Source: Verrucomicrobiia bacterium
GTDB taxonomy: Bacteria > Verrucomicrobiota > Verrucomicrobiia > Verrucomicrobiales > Akkermansiaceae
Reading direction: 5' to 3'
Assembly: GCA_030431475.1 (NCBI GenBank)
Contig: JAUIJD010000002.1
Span: 1-64,000 of the forward strand
DNA: 64,000 nt
In this document: piece after piece, positions 1 through 9,599 of the stretch
How positions within the stretch are numbered: the stretch's first letter is position 1
Layout of the letters: every line of letters begins with the position of its first letter
Notes under the pieces: generated by a model
What the model saw: only the letters and a program-made list of their open reading frames with translations
Databases searched by the model: none
What the model was told of the DNA's origin: nothing
Program-made: the position numbers and the translations under genes

Positions 1-1274
1 CGCACCGGCTCGCGCGGGTCGCCGTGGATGCGGAAGGGCGGGCCGCTTTGGCCGAGACGGATGTTGCGGACGTGGATGCCGCGGATCGGGGTCAGGCGCT
101 CCTCATAGGTCGGGACGAGGTCCTTCCACTGGTAGAGGACGTCGGTTTCGATCCCGAGGACGCTCTCCTTGACCCTCTCGGCGGTGATGTTCTCGAAGTG
201 GACGTTCTCCACGAAGCCGCCGCGTCGCAGGTTGGTCTTGATGAACAGCAGGTTGAATGGCGGGTGCTTCTCGTTCGGGGTGAAGTGGCAATCGTGGATG
301 TAGATGTTGCGGATGCCGCCCGACAGCTCGCTGCCGATCGCGGCGAGCTGGTGACCCTGGCGGATCGTGCAGCGGCGCATGACGAGGTTCTCGGTCGGCG
401 TGTCGAGCCGCCATGCATCCTGGTTGCGGCCGGACTTGATCGCGATCGCGTCGTCGCCCTGGTCGAAGATGCAGTCCTCGATGAGGATGTTGCGGGTCAT
501 CTCGGGGTCGACGCCGTCGTTGTTGTGACCGTGGGCCTGAATGTCGACCCGGCGGATCACGACGTCCTCGCAGAGCAGGGGATGGATGGTCCAGAACGGG
601 CTGTCGCGGATCTTCACGTCCTCCATCAGGACGTGGCGGCAGCGGTTGAACTGGATGAACTGCGGGCGCAGGTTGGAGTCGTCCACGGCCATCTGCCGGT
701 CCTCCACGGGCACGCCTTTCGCGGCCATGTGGTAGAGCTTCGCCAGCGCCTGCATGTGGGCCGGCGGACGGCTGAACCAGGTCTTCCAGACGGTCATGGT
801 GGCATCGAGCGTGCCCTTGCCGGTGATGGCGACGTCTTCGCACTCGAAGGCATAGACGAGCGGTGAGTAGTTGTAGCACTCCATCCCCTCCCAGCTCGTC
901 CGTACCGCCGGCAGGTAGTCCTCTGGATCAGGGCTGAAATGGAGTTCCGCGCCCTCCTCGAGGTGGAGGTTCACCCGGCTCTTGAGGTGGATCTTTCTGG
1001 TCTGCCACTTCCCGGACGGCACGACGACCCGCCCGCCTCCCGCCTCGTGGCAGGCGGCGATCGCCTGGGCGATGGCCGCGGTCGTCCGATCCGGGTCGTC
1101 CGGCCGGGCCCCATGGTCGGTGATGGGAAAATCGCGGTCGGGAAAGACGGGGATGGTGATCGCCGGCATCTCGAAGGGCGCCTCGACCTCGATCTTCTGG
1201 TGACGAACGCGGCCCTCGGCGTTCAGTGCGAGGACGGCGAGGAGTGCAAGCGGGGCGATGAGAAAGCGAGTCAT
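1..1274 (-). CDS. Glycoside hydrolase family 28 (polygalacturonase-type), C-terminus cut by window edge
   Basis: About 424 codons are visible, starting at ATG 1274-1272 and running off the left edge. The start is followed by a signal peptide (MTRFLIAPLALLAVLALNAEG). The protein is a right-handed parallel beta-helix pectinase of GH28, which hydrolyses galacturonic-acid linkages in homogalacturonan or rhamnogalacturonan. The four GH28 motifs are present: NNDGVDPE (residues 251-258, replacing the usual NTDG), GDDAIAIKSG (D274, D275), QGHQ (H308, where the family usually has GHG) and IKTN (K346, the RIK position). The early DHGARPDDPDRTTAAIAQAI stretch is the usual N-terminal pectate-lyase-like cap. 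It lies 81 bp downstream of the GH78 gene in the same orientation but has its own upstream motif in that gap. The exact substrate (PG versus RG hydrolase) cannot be fixed from sequence. Confidence 0.93.
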   Translation of the reverse strand, partial: MTRFLIAPLALLAVLALNAEGRVRHQKIEVEAPFEMPAITIPVFPDRDFPITDHGARPDDPDRTTAAIAQAIAACHEAGGGRVVVPSGKWQTRKIHLKSRVNLHLEEGAELHFSPDPEDYLPAVRTSWEGMECYNYSPLVYAFECEDVAITGKGTLDATMTVWKTWFSRPPAHMQALAKLYHMAAKGVPVEDRQMAVDDSNLRPQFIQFNRCRHVLMEDVKIRDSPFWTIHPLLCEDVVIRRVDIQAHGHNNDGVDPEMTRNILIEDCIFDQGDDAIAIKSGRNQDAWRLDTPTENLVMRRCTIRQGHQLAAIGSELSGGIRNIYIHDCHFTPNEKHPPFNLLFIKTNLRRGGFVENVHFENITAERVKESVLGIETDVLYQWKDLVPTYEERLTPIRGIHVRNIRLGQSGPPFRIHGDPREPV

Positions 1275-1315
1275 GGCGAAGCGGAATCGAGAAAGCTTGT
1301 CACAAGAGGATGGAT

Positions 1316-1340
1316 CTGTCGCTAACCCCGGGAGATTACT
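1316..1340 (-). promoter_or_regulatory. Copy of a 25-nt upstream motif (before GH28 gene)
   Basis: On the minus strand this reads AGTAATC, then nine nt (TCCCGGGGT), then TAGCG-ACAG. The same half-sites with the same nine-nt spacing occur upstream of three other secreted-protein genes (9503-9527, 19170-19194, 20274-20298). It ends 41 nt before the GH28 start codon. Whether it is a promoter or a regulator site is inference. Confidence 0.4.
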
Positions 1341-1355
1341 TCGGAGGGATGGACC

Positions 1356-4300
1356 TCACAGGCCATCGATGCGAAGGCGGATGAAGTACCTCGGGTGGTT
1401 GTCGGTCTCGATCGTGGCACGCAGGTGATCGGTCCCATCAATGGTTTCCGGAATTGCCGGGAGCAGGTCCCAATCGCCTAGATCGAGCGTCAGGTCCTCG
1501 GTGCCGATGATGCTGTAGCCGAGTTCGGCGCGTGGGGTGGGGTAGGCGATCGAGACCGCGCCGCCACTGGCTTCAAGCTGCGGGCGCGAAGCGCTGGAGT
1601 CGGCCCGCGGATCGAAGCCCAGCGCGTACTCGACGGCGTTGGCCAGACCGTCGAAGTCCGGGTCCGCCGTATCGGCTGCGTCGGGATCGGACGCCCAATC
1701 AAGACCGAAATGGTGCACCTTCCAGGCGTCGATGGGTGAGTCGGAGCCATCGACGCGGACGATGGTGTGGGTGCCCGATCCGGTCCAGGGAACCCGGACG
1801 TGTTCACCTTCAACGGTGCCGGTCACCTCGATCCCGTCGATGAAGACGATGGGGTTTGCGGTCGCGCCCTTGGGGACCGCGATCGTGGCGAGGACATTCG
1901 CCGGAAGACTGAGGTCCATCCTGTATCCCGCAGATCCGTTCTCCCACTTGACGAAGACCTCTCCCCGATCGGTGGGGAAGCGGCCTTCGGCACGGTCGAG
2001 CGAGGCGCCGAAGTCGAGCGGCTTGATCTCGATGTCACCGTACTGGGAGGAAAGCGGTTTCACCCCGAGAATGTAGCGAAGATAGCCCTCGAGGCCGGCG
2101 GCGCCCCAGGCGTGCGAGAGACTCTGCCCCGTGGTGTCGGCGTCCCAGGACTCCCAGGTGGCGGTGGCCCCGAGGCTGAGACAGCGCGCCCAGCCGTTCC
2201 AGGTGTCGTTGGTGAAAAGCTCGACGAGATGCTCTCCTTCTCCCGCCTCGCCGACGGCCCGGACGAGCCACGGCAGGGTCACCATTCCCACGCTCATCTC
2301 CAGCTCCTTGACCTTCGAGACCACGCTTGCCTGTTGGGCGGCGGGCACGGTGCCCAGCGCCAGCGGGAACATGTTGGCGTGCTGCGAAACGTGGGAGCTT
2401 GGCGATCCGCCGGAGTCGAGACCATCGACATAGACGCCGCTGCCGTTGATCAGTTGGGTGTTCATCGCCGTCTCCAACGCGTCGGCGCGCGTCCAGAACA
2501 GGTTGCGGTCGGAGGTGTTGCCGAGTTCCCCGGCGATCTTCGCCATCACCTCGTAGCCGGCGTAGGCCCAGCCGTTGATCACGGTGCGGGCCGCGGTCAT
2601 GTCGTAGCCGAAGCGCATGGTCGCCGGCCAATCGACGATGCCGTAGAGATACGGGCCGCTGCCTCCGCTGAGGTTCGTGATCAAGCCGGTGCCGGAATCG
2701 CGGTGGGCGTGCATGTAGTCGGCGATGGACTTGAGCTTCGCGTAGTTGTCCGAGAGGAAGTCCAGGTCGCCGGTTTCGAGGTAGTAGTTCCAGACCCACG
2801 GCAGATAGGCCTGCGTGAAATCCGGGATGTCGCGGGCGCCGTCTCCATTCGGATAGACCGCATTCATGCGGCCGCTGTCTCCGGGCCCGGACCAGTGCTG
2901 GTCCATCGACTGGAGGAACTCATGGAGCGAGCGCCGCGTCAGACGGCGCTCGTTCATCACCGGCATGGCCACCGTGCTCTGGATCGCGGCGTCACCGAGG
3001 AAACCGCCCTTCTCGCGCGTCGGGGTGTCGACGAAGGCCTCCTGGGCGCAGGTGAAGAGCGAGTGCTTCATCAGGTCCCACACGGCGTCCAGGGTCGGGT
3101 CCGTGGATTCGAAGGACGACAGGGAGTCATCCATCTCGCTGTGGCGGTGGATGAAGGTGAAGTTGGCCGTCGTCACCGGCATCGGCGAGTTGTCGATCTG
3201 GAAGTAGCGCATGCCGAGGTACTCGGCCGGCTCGTAGAGGAAGGTTCCGCCGTTGAGGATGGCCCGGAAGGTCATGTCGGTGTTCTGACTCTTCGAGGTG
3301 TCGATCTCTCCCGAGCCGTCGATCTCGTAGCCGCCCCGCATGTGGATCGTCGTTCCGGAAACTCCGCCGGAGAACTCGATGCGGGGGACGCCGGCATACA
3401 CCTTGCCGAGATCGACGACGTATTTTCCGCCCCCGAGGTGGGTGATCGAGTCCGGGATCAGTTCGCTCTCGGCGATGCGGGTGAGGTCGGGGGCGAGCGT
3501 GCCGGTCCAGGGAGATACCGGGTGGGAACCGATGGCCGTGGCCGTGCTCCACGAGGTGTCGTTGAAGGCGGTCTCGTACCAGTCGGGGACGAGTTCCCGC
3601 GCGTCGATCTCCTCGATGTAGCCGACACCTTCACCGTTGCGCTGGGACTGGCCGGTGACCCATGCGGTGGCGCGGCTCTGCCGCCAGGTGGCGTCGGTGC
3701 CGATTTCCGACTTGCTTCCGTCGGTATAGCGCACGATCGCCTTCATGATCACGCCGCGGGCGTTGGTGGGGCGACCCTGGCCGCCGCCGAACCAGTGGTT
3801 GAAGATGGCGAACTGGTTGATCGCGTCGGCCTGGACGTGGGCGGTCACGTCATGGCCATGGTAGTATTGGTATTGCGGGTGGTGGTAGGCGGGGCCCTTG
3901 CCGATCAGAGTTCCGTTGAAATAGAGCGCGTACTTGTGGGCGCTGGAGATGTAGATCGTCGCCCGCTCGACGATCTTGTCCGGAGCCACCCACTGTTTGC
4001 GGAAGTAGGTGTAGTCGTCGTCGTCGGAGGTGGTTCGGCGGATCCACTGGGCGCCCGCCCAATTGGCATCGGTGCCGAGGCCCACCACGAACGACGCGGG
4101 AGCCGAGTAGGGGCCGACGTTTCCGTCGCGGTCCCAGGTGCGGACCTTCCAGTGCATGCGGCGGTCGCCGGCGAGCGGGCTGCCCGCGTAGGGGACATGG
4201 TTCTGGGATCGGCTTCCGACTTGTCCGCTGTCCCACAAGTCTCCGTTGTTGGCAGCAAGATTGGCCGCCGACGAGGCGACGAGGATCTGGTAGGCGGTCT

Positions 4301-6191
4301 GGATCTCATGCGGATCGGGGTCGTTCACGTGCCAGCCGAAGTAGGGTGCGGCGCCGGTGCCGACAGGCTCGACCGCATCATCGACGCGCAGCTGGCTCGG
4401 GGCCTGCGGGGCGGAGGCCCCGGGTGCGAAGGCGGGAGGACTTCCGGGATCATCGCTCTTGTGGAGGATCAGGACGAAGGTCTGCACATCCGTCCCTCCG
4501 CCACCGGATTCGGTTCCCTCGACGCGGATCGAGAAACTCTGGCCATCGGAATAGGCCGGGCCGGAGAAGTCGGTTCCGACCTCGAGATGGTCGCCGTCGA
4601 TCTGGAACAAACCGTTGTCATCGCCGCCCGGTCCGGCGACCAGGGCGAAGTTCGACGTGACGGGGATCCCTCCGATTCCGGCCGAGAGGGTGCCGATGGG
4701 GGCCGCGATCGGATCCGTGGCTTCGAAGGCGGCGTTGTCGAGATCGATCGCGTAGCTGCCGGCGGGGGAGAAGGTCGAGATCTCCAGGTTGTCGATCCGG
4801 TGGCCGTCCTCGTTGCAGCCGATCTCGAAACGGAGGGCGCCGGCGTTGCCATCCCATTGGAAGGTGTCGCTGGCGATCTCGGTGCCCCCGATCGTGGTGA
4901 CCGCCGTGACATTGCTTCCGTCGGCGAAGGAGTCGAAGCTCAGGCTGAGGGCGACGGCGAGCGGGGTGTTGTCGGTGGTCGGGATGCTGTTTCCCGTGCC
5001 CAGGCTCGACCCGTTGTCGAAGCGCTGGGTGCCGCCGTTCTGGCGAATGAGGATTCCGTAGTCGGTGTCGCTGTTGTTGACGCGGCTGGTGTCGGTGGAG
5101 TCGCCGTTCCCGGTGCCGAGGCTCCAGGCGTGCCACTCCGAACTGCCGACATCGGTCGGAGTCCAGTCGTAGGTGATGGTGATGCCCCCGGAGGCGAGGA
5201 TGTCGGCACCCGCTGACCCGCCGGCCCAGTCGTAGCGGTCTGTGGCTCCCGAGGTCGGGTCGTTGGTGGCGAGTTCGAAGCGCACGCCACCTCCCGAGCC
5301 GGAGCCCGAGTAGGCGAGCGCAAGCCGGTTGCTGTCGATCCCCTGGTCGGTGCCGAAGGATCGCAGGTAGGTCTCGCCTGCGAGGGTGCCGGACAGGCGT
5401 CCCGAGAGCGACGCGTTGTTGAACGAGCCGTCGGGCGCATCGAAGTTGTCGGCGAAGAAGGTGATGTCGCTCGAGGGGGAGAGGATCCGGAGGTCGTCGA
5501 GCGAGGCGGTGAAGTTGCCGGAGCGGACGTCCGACCAGACGCCGATGAAGGCACCTGCCGTGGTGAAGGCGGGATTGGTGTAGCTGCTGACCGCGTTGAG
5601 GCCGTCGTCGAGTCCGACCCAGCCGCCGGTGAAGTCGTCCTCCGAGGTGCGGGTGATGTAGAATCCCTTGACGTTGGAAAGATTGACGGAGGCGTCGTCC
5701 TGCTGGCCGACATCGGCCGTTCCGACAAAGCGCTCGGAGAGGAAGTCGTCCGACCCGGGTCGGAAGGTCGCGGTGAAGAGGTCCTGCCGGGTGTCGGAGG
5801 TGGAGGGGGGATTCGAGGTGGCTGTTGCGGGGGTTCCGCTCAGGGACACGGCGAGTCCGATGTTCTCGTTCCCGTTGAGTCCGGAAACCGACGTGAGATC
5901 GATGAGGGCGGTCTCGCCGATGTCGAGCGATGCCGTCTGGTGGAGGTAGAGGGATTGAATGGCACCGCCGCCGAAGAAGCCGGCGCCGGAGACTTCGAGT
6001 TCGTTGCTGTTTCCCCCATCGATGACATGGCTTGGCGCGCCACCGGTGGAAGCGCTGAAAAGAACGGGGGCGAAGGTGTAGTCGGAGGAGGAATCGCTCT
6101 CGAAATCATCTGCAAACGGCGCCGCCGTGGCCATGGAGACCATGAGGGGAATCAGGGAGATCGTGGACCGGGCGGAAGGGAGAGCTGGCAT
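1356..6191 (-). CDS. Giant secreted alpha-L-rhamnosidase, GH78
   Basis: A 1611-aa protein. I chose ATG 6191 over an in-frame ATG at 6254 because it places a signal peptide (MPALPSARSTISLIPLMVSM...) at the terminus. Order: a concanavalin-like module (about 25-235), a second one with an RYDW motif (about 244-474), a cadherin-like repeat (about 477-580), an N-terminal Fn3-like GH78 domain (PYFGWHVNDPD), the rhamnosidase lectin-like domain and the (alpha/alpha)6 barrel to about 1483, then a calcium-type motif (DPDFDGLANAVEYALGFDP) and a C-terminal beta domain ending YFIRLRIDGL. The GH78 acid motif DTPTRE..G..GDA sits at residues 1055-1067, with E1060 in the general-acid region. It should release terminal alpha-L-rhamnose from rhamnogalacturonan fragments outside the inner membrane. 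The non-catalytic modules also occur in the next protein upstream. It is much longer than the usual 900-1100 aa. Confidence 0.93.
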   Translation of the reverse strand: MPALPSARSTISLIPLMVSMATAAPFADDFESDSSSDYTFAPVLFSASTGGAPSHVIDGGNSNELEVSGAGFFGGGAIQSLYLHQTASLDIGETALIDLTSVSGLNGNENIGLAVSLSGTPATATSNPPSTSDTRQDLFTATFRPGSDDFLSERFVGTADVGQQDDASVNLSNVKGFYITRTSEDDFTGGWVGLDDGLNAVSSYTNPAFTTAGAFIGVWSDVRSGNFTASLDDLRILSPSSDITFFADNFDAPDGSFNNASLSGRLSGTLAGETYLRSFGTDQGIDSNRLALAYSGSGSGGGVRFELATNDPTSGATDRYDWAGGSAGADILASGGITITYDWTPTDVGSSEWHAWSLGTGNGDSTDTSRVNNSDTDYGILIRQNGGTQRFDNGSSLGTGNSIPTTDNTPLAVALSLSFDSFADGSNVTAVTTIGGTEIASDTFQWDGNAGALRFEIGCNEDGHRIDNLEISTFSPAGSYAIDLDNAAFEATDPIAAPIGTLSAGIGGIPVTSNFALVAGPGGDDNGLFQIDGDHLEVGTDFSGPAYSDGQSFSIRVEGTESGGGGTDVQTFVLILHKSDDPGSPPAFAPGASAPQAPSQLRVDDAVEPVGTGAAPYFGWHVNDPDPHEIQTAYQILVASSAANLAANNGDLWDSGQVGSRSQNHVPYAGSPLAGDRRMHWKVRTWDRDGNVGPYSAPASFVVGLGTDANWAGAQWIRRTTSDDDDYTYFRKQWVAPDKIVERATIYISSAHKYALYFNGTLIGKGPAYHHPQYQYYHGHDVTAHVQADAINQFAIFNHWFGGGQGRPTNARGVIMKAIVRYTDGSKSEIGTDATWRQSRATAWVTGQSQRNGEGVGYIEEIDARELVPDWYETAFNDTSWSTATAIGSHPVSPWTGTLAPDLTRIAESELIPDSITHLGGGKYVVDLGKVYAGVPRIEFSGGVSGTTIHMRGGYEIDGSGEIDTSKSQNTDMTFRAILNGGTFLYEPAEYLGMRYFQIDNSPMPVTTANFTFIHRHSEMDDSLSSFESTDPTLDAVWDLMKHSLFTCAQEAFVDTPTREKGGFLGDAAIQSTVAMPVMNERRLTRRSLHEFLQSMDQHWSGPGDSGRMNAVYPNGDGARDIPDFTQAYLPWVWNYYLETGDLDFLSDNYAKLKSIADYMHAHRDSGTGLITNLSGGSGPYLYGIVDWPATMRFGYDMTAARTVINGWAYAGYEVMAKIAGELGNTSDRNLFWTRADALETAMNTQLINGSGVYVDGLDSGGSPSSHVSQHANMFPLALGTVPAAQQASVVSKVKELEMSVGMVTLPWLVRAVGEAGEGEHLVELFTNDTWNGWARCLSLGATATWESWDADTTGQSLSHAWGAAGLEGYLRYILGVKPLSSQYGDIEIKPLDFGASLDRAEGRFPTDRGEVFVKWENGSAGYRMDLSLPANVLATIAVPKGATANPIVFIDGIEVTGTVEGEHVRVPWTGSGTHTIVRVDGSDSPIDAWKVHHFGLDWASDPDAADTADPDFDGLANAVEYALGFDPRADSSASRPQLEASGGAVSIAYPTPRAELGYSIIGTEDLTLDLGDWDLLPAIPETIDGTDHLRATIETDNHPRYFIRLRIDGL

Positions 6192-6289
6192 GATGCGGCC
6201 GGGGACGGGTTTTAGGCCCCAAGTAGCATAAGGGCGGATCGGGCGGGAGTCCATGGGATGAGTTCTGGAGGGAGGAATCGGTCGGGAAG

Positions 6290-6344
6290 GATAAAAGAAC
6301 CGCCCGCCGTCCGCGAGCCGGTGCGGCTCGCGTGCGGCGGGCGG
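6290..6344 (-). terminator. Strong rho-independent terminator
   Basis: Two nested perfect stems: an outer 10-bp arm pair at 6300-6309 / 6335-6344, a 2-nt internal mismatch, then a 9-bp stem at 6312-6320 / 6324-6332 with a GTG loop. On the minus strand the hairpin is followed by TTCTTTTAT (6290-6298). It ends transcription of the gene whose stop is at 6369, separating it from the GH78 gene. Confidence 0.88.
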
Positions 6345-6368
6345 GGAAGAGGGCCGCGGCGCGGGCCG

Positions 6369-9300
6369 CTAGTCCTCGATGCGGACGAAGTATTTCGACG
6401 CGCCGGCGAACTCGGAGGCGGGCACGGTGACCTGCCCGATGCCGCTGCCGTCGGTGGTCGGACTCAGCGGTGCGGCGAGCGCCCCGAAGCCCGACGAGAG
6501 GTCTGCGGACTTGGTCACTGTGTAGGTGGTGTTGGCCGATCCCTCGAAGTCGATGATCAGGTCGCCCGAACCGTTCCGCGTCACCCCAGTCACCACCGGG
6601 CCGAGCGGGCTGGCGTCGATGATGCGGAAGTTGTCGACCTCGGCGGTGTAGCTCGAACTCCGGATGTCGGTGTAGATGCCGACGTAGGCGGGTTGTCCGG
6701 CGAAGTTCGGGTTGGTGTAGGTGACGAGCTGGATGAGCTCGAGGTTGGTGTTGTCGTAGTAGCCGCCGACGAACTCGGTGTCCGAGATGCGGGTGATGTA
6801 GACCCCCTTCATGTCGCTCGGGGCGCCGCTGCCCTGGCCGAGGTCGGTGGTCCCCTCGAAGCGTTCCGAGCGGAAGTCTCCGCCGCGGCGGATGCCGGCG
6901 GTGAAGATGTCGGCCCGGGCGCTGCCGCCACCCGCGGCCACGCCAGCCGGGGGATTGGCGAGGGAGACGAGGACGCCGATGGTTTCATTCTGCAGCGGGA
7001 AGCTGAAGTTGACGATGTCGAGCATTACCGTTTCACCCACGCCGATCGACTCGTTGTTGTGGGCGTAGGCCGACTGCAGCGCGCCCGCGGTGTAGGTCGG
7101 ATTGCTGATCTGCAGCGTGTTGCTGTCGCCGGCGTCGATCTCGTAGACGACCGCGCCGGTGCCAACGTCGTTCGACAGCATGTCGCTGCCGGTCCAGTCG
7201 GCGGAGGAATCGGAATCGAAGGCATCCTCCCAGAGAAGCACGTAGGCGTCGTTGAGGCCGTTGAGGTCGTCGTCCTTGAAGACGGTGAGTTCAAACACGT
7301 CCTCGGAGATCTCACCGCCGCCGTCGCCCTGGATGCGGACGGAGAAGACCTGACCGTTCACCGAGTTCGCTCCGGTGAAGTCGCTTCCGACCTGCAGTTG
7401 GTCACCCACGATCTGGAACAGGCCGTTGTCGGTGTCGCCGGTGCCGGAGACGAAGCTGTAGGTGGCGGCTTGCGGAAGGCCCGAGATGGTCGACGACAGC
7501 GTGCCGATCAGGCTTCCGATCGGGTCGCCGGAGATGAAGCCGGTGTTGTCGATCACGGTGACCAGCGGCGGGGTGGTGACGGCGCCATCCACCTCGTTGG
7601 TCATGCCATACATGTGGAAGCTCTTGCCGCTGACGCCCGCGCTCGGGTGGGTGGCGGCGTCGATCACGAGGTCGGTGCCCTGGGCGGTGTAGCTCCAGCT
7701 CACGTAGCAGGCGTCATCATCGTTGAAGGTGCCGGTTGCATATCCGGGAGAGTCCTCGGGGAAGGCTCCGAAGGCCTGGATGACTTCGGCCCCGTTGGTG
7801 AAGGTGATGTCCAGCGGACGATTGCTCCCCGGCGTCCAGGAACGGATGTAGAGGCGGATGATGTAGTCTTCGCCCGGAGTCAGGCCCGAGAGGGTGTAGG
7901 TCTGGGATTCGCCCGGTTCGCCGCCATCGGTCGAGTAGGACATCGTGCTGAGCAGGTCGATGATGCCGGTGCCGGTGACCCCTCCGTCGGCCGGAGTCCA
8001 GCCGCTGAGATTGGGCGAAGTGACGGCCGAACGGGTGTTGCCGTCGCTCGGGGTCCAGTCGAAGTCGCTCAGGCTGTTCGAGGTGTCGAGCACATCGAAC
8101 ACCACGCCGTTGACCGTCGCGCCGCCGCCACCGCTGATCTTGTGGGTGTAGACCTTGCTGGCGAGGATGTCGCTGCTGGCATCGTCGGTGATCGAGACGA
8201 CCGAGACGCCTGCCGCGATGGGGAAGTCGGTGTCATCTTCCGGGTCGGTGCCCTGCGCGACTTCGAAGCCGTCGCGGCCACCGTCGTCGTCCATGTCCGG
8301 GTCGAAGGGATCGAGGAACAGGCTGTCCTCCTCCGCGTCGTCCAACTCGTCGCCGTCGGTGTCGGCAAGGGTGGGATCACCGAGGAATCCGTCGATTTCA
8401 TCGAAATCGCTGAGGGTGTCGCCGTCGGTGTCGGCCTCGGTCGGATCGATGTCGGGGTAGGAGCCGGGGTCGAGCCCGGAGAGGCCGACGCTGAGCTCGT
8501 ATTCGTCGATGTCGTAGAGCCCGTCGCCGTCGAAGTCGCCGGTGCCGGCGCCGGGGCCCGAACCAAAGAGCGTGCCGTCGAGGTCGGTCAGGTTGGGCGG
8601 ATCCGTCCACTGGAGTTCCCAAGCGTCGGGGAGGTCATCATTGTCGGAGTCGCCGGCTACAAGGGTGGTGACCTCGAGATTGTCGACGAAAAGGGTGCCG
8701 GAGCTGTAGCGATAGGCACCGAACTCCCAGCGGAAGTCCTCGGTGGCGTCGAGGGTGAAGGATTCGTTGAGGAACTCGATGCCCTCGACCGAAACGGAGA
8801 CGTTGACCGTCTCACCGGTGTTGAAGGAGGCGAACTCGAGCTTGATGTCGATCTGGGCGAAAGCGCCGGGGGTGAGGGTCAGGGCCGGTGCGTAGTCCAC
8901 GGGGCCCGACAGGTCGGCCCCGTCCACGAAGCTCAGGACGCGGTCGCCCTCGAAACGGAGTCCGTAACGGCCGTCGTCGTAGAGCTTCTCGGTGGTCGGG
9001 TCGTCATTCGCGGTGCCGAAGGAGAAAGACAGGTAGTCGTTGTTGTTGGTGAGATTCGACAGCGCGTAGTCCAGCTTGATGCGCAAGCCGTCGTCGGCGA
9101 GGATCAGCGGACTGGTTGCGCCGGACGGGTCGCCCCAGTTGTAGCGGTCGGTCTGGGGACCGAAACGCACGCCGGAGGATGCGCCGCCGGACTTGATGAG
9201 CTTCAGGGTGTCGTTCGAGAGAAGCTGCTGGGCCGCGAACGACTCGAGGTCATGCGTCGATGGCACGACCCCGGCGATGCCCGAGAAATCGGTCCGAGAG

Positions 9301-9425
9301 TTGAGCTGGAAGTCGCCGCCGTCGTCGTCGGTATTGTCGAAGTTGTCGGAGAACAAGAGGGTCTGCGACAGCACGGGTCCGGTGAGGGCGCCCGCGAGTA
9401 GGAGGGCTCGGAATGTGGGTTTCAC
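6369..9425 (-). CDS. Large modular secreted protein with concanavalin-like, TSP3 and cadherin-like domains
   Basis: A 1018-aa protein if it starts at GTG 9425, which gives a clean signal peptide (VKPTFRALLLAGALTGPVLS-Q); an upstream ATG at 9563 would add 46 residues with no secretion signal. Order: concanavalin-like module with RYNWGDPSG (about 22-250), four thrombospondin-3-like calcium motifs (DSDNDDLPDAWE, DFDGDGLYDIDEYE, DTDGDTLSDFDE, DTDGDELDDAEED; about 258-398), an uncharacterised beta domain (about 403-608), a cadherin-like repeat (about 621-718, NGLFQIVGDQLQVGSDF), a second concanavalin-like module (about 728-941, YITRISDTEFVGG) and a C-terminal domain ending KYFVRIED. I see no catalytic domain. 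Its modules are homologous to those of the GH78 enzyme but in a different order. Glycan binding or matrix attachment is a guess. The start lacks a Shine-Dalgarno; the leader is CACAAAACACCACC. Confidence 0.8.
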   Translation of the reverse strand: MKPTFRALLLAGALTGPVLSQTLLFSDNFDNTDDDGGDFQLNSRTDFSGIAGVVPSTHDLESFAAQQLLSNDTLKLIKSGGASSGVRFGPQTDRYNWGDPSGATSPLILADDGLRIKLDYALSNLTNNNDYLSFSFGTANDDPTTEKLYDDGRYGLRFEGDRVLSFVDGADLSGPVDYAPALTLTPGAFAQIDIKLEFASFNTGETVNVSVSVEGIEFLNESFTLDATEDFRWEFGAYRYSSGTLFVDNLEVTTLVAGDSDNDDLPDAWELQWTDPPNLTDLDGTLFGSGPGAGTGDFDGDGLYDIDEYELSVGLSGLDPGSYPDIDPTEADTDGDTLSDFDEIDGFLGDPTLADTDGDELDDAEEDSLFLDPFDPDMDDDGGRDGFEVAQGTDPEDDTDFPIAAGVSVVSITDDASSDILASKVYTHKISGGGGATVNGVVFDVLDTSNSLSDFDWTPSDGNTRSAVTSPNLSGWTPADGGVTGTGIIDLLSTMSYSTDGGEPGESQTYTLSGLTPGEDYIIRLYIRSWTPGSNRPLDITFTNGAEVIQAFGAFPEDSPGYATGTFNDDDACYVSWSYTAQGTDLVIDAATHPSAGVSGKSFHMYGMTNEVDGAVTTPPLVTVIDNTGFISGDPIGSLIGTLSSTISGLPQAATYSFVSGTGDTDNGLFQIVGDQLQVGSDFTGANSVNGQVFSVRIQGDGGGEISEDVFELTVFKDDDLNGLNDAYVLLWEDAFDSDSSADWTGSDMLSNDVGTGAVVYEIDAGDSNTLQISNPTYTAGALQSAYAHNNESIGVGETVMLDIVNFSFPLQNETIGVLVSLANPPAGVAAGGGSARADIFTAGIRRGGDFRSERFEGTTDLGQGSGAPSDMKGVYITRISDTEFVGGYYDNTNLELIQLVTYTNPNFAGQPAYVGIYTDIRSSSYTAEVDNFRIIDASPLGPVVTGVTRNGSGDLIIDFEGSANTTYTVTKSADLSSGFGALAAPLSPTTDGSGIGQVTVPASEFAGASKYFVRIED

Positions 9426-9502
9426 GGTGGTGTTTTGTGGGTTTGTGCCCGGGAGGCGGTTGGTCTGAGGTTCATCGGCACGATCGTCCCGCACGGCGCC
9501 AT

Positions 9503-9527
9503 CTGACAATAGCACATAGAGATTAGT
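9503..9527 (-). promoter_or_regulatory. Copy of the 25-nt upstream motif (before modular secreted protein)
   Basis: The minus strand reads ACTAATC, nine nt (TCTATGTGC), TATTG-TCAG. This is 16 of 25 identical to the copy at 19170-19194 with no gap, including all of ACTAATC and TATTG. It ends 77 nt before the GTG start at 9425. Confidence 0.5.
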
Positions 9528-9599
9528 GCTCCAGCAGGGGGCGGTGCGGCCCATCCCAAGCACGTGATCGGAGGGGGCGCGAGCGGGTGTCGACGGCCT

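Noticed and set aside
1767-5216. Long open frame on the plus strand (over 1100 codons) opposite the GH78 gene
   Set aside because: It is antisense to a gene with clear GH78 motifs and its product is low-complexity (V/G/E/R-rich) with no domain. High-GC codon bias keeps the opposite frame open. The same applies to long antisense frames at 6258-9401, 11012-12703, 13181-14644, 17412-19436, 25605-27764, 32946-34757, 35157-37802, 39851-41749, 43063-47895 and 49922-52243.
6192-6260. Possible fifth copy of the 25-nt motif upstream of the GH78 gene
   Set aside because: The minus strand has CTTGGGGCCTAAAACCC, which matches only a few positions of the right half-site, and no TA[AG]TC occurs at the required spacing.
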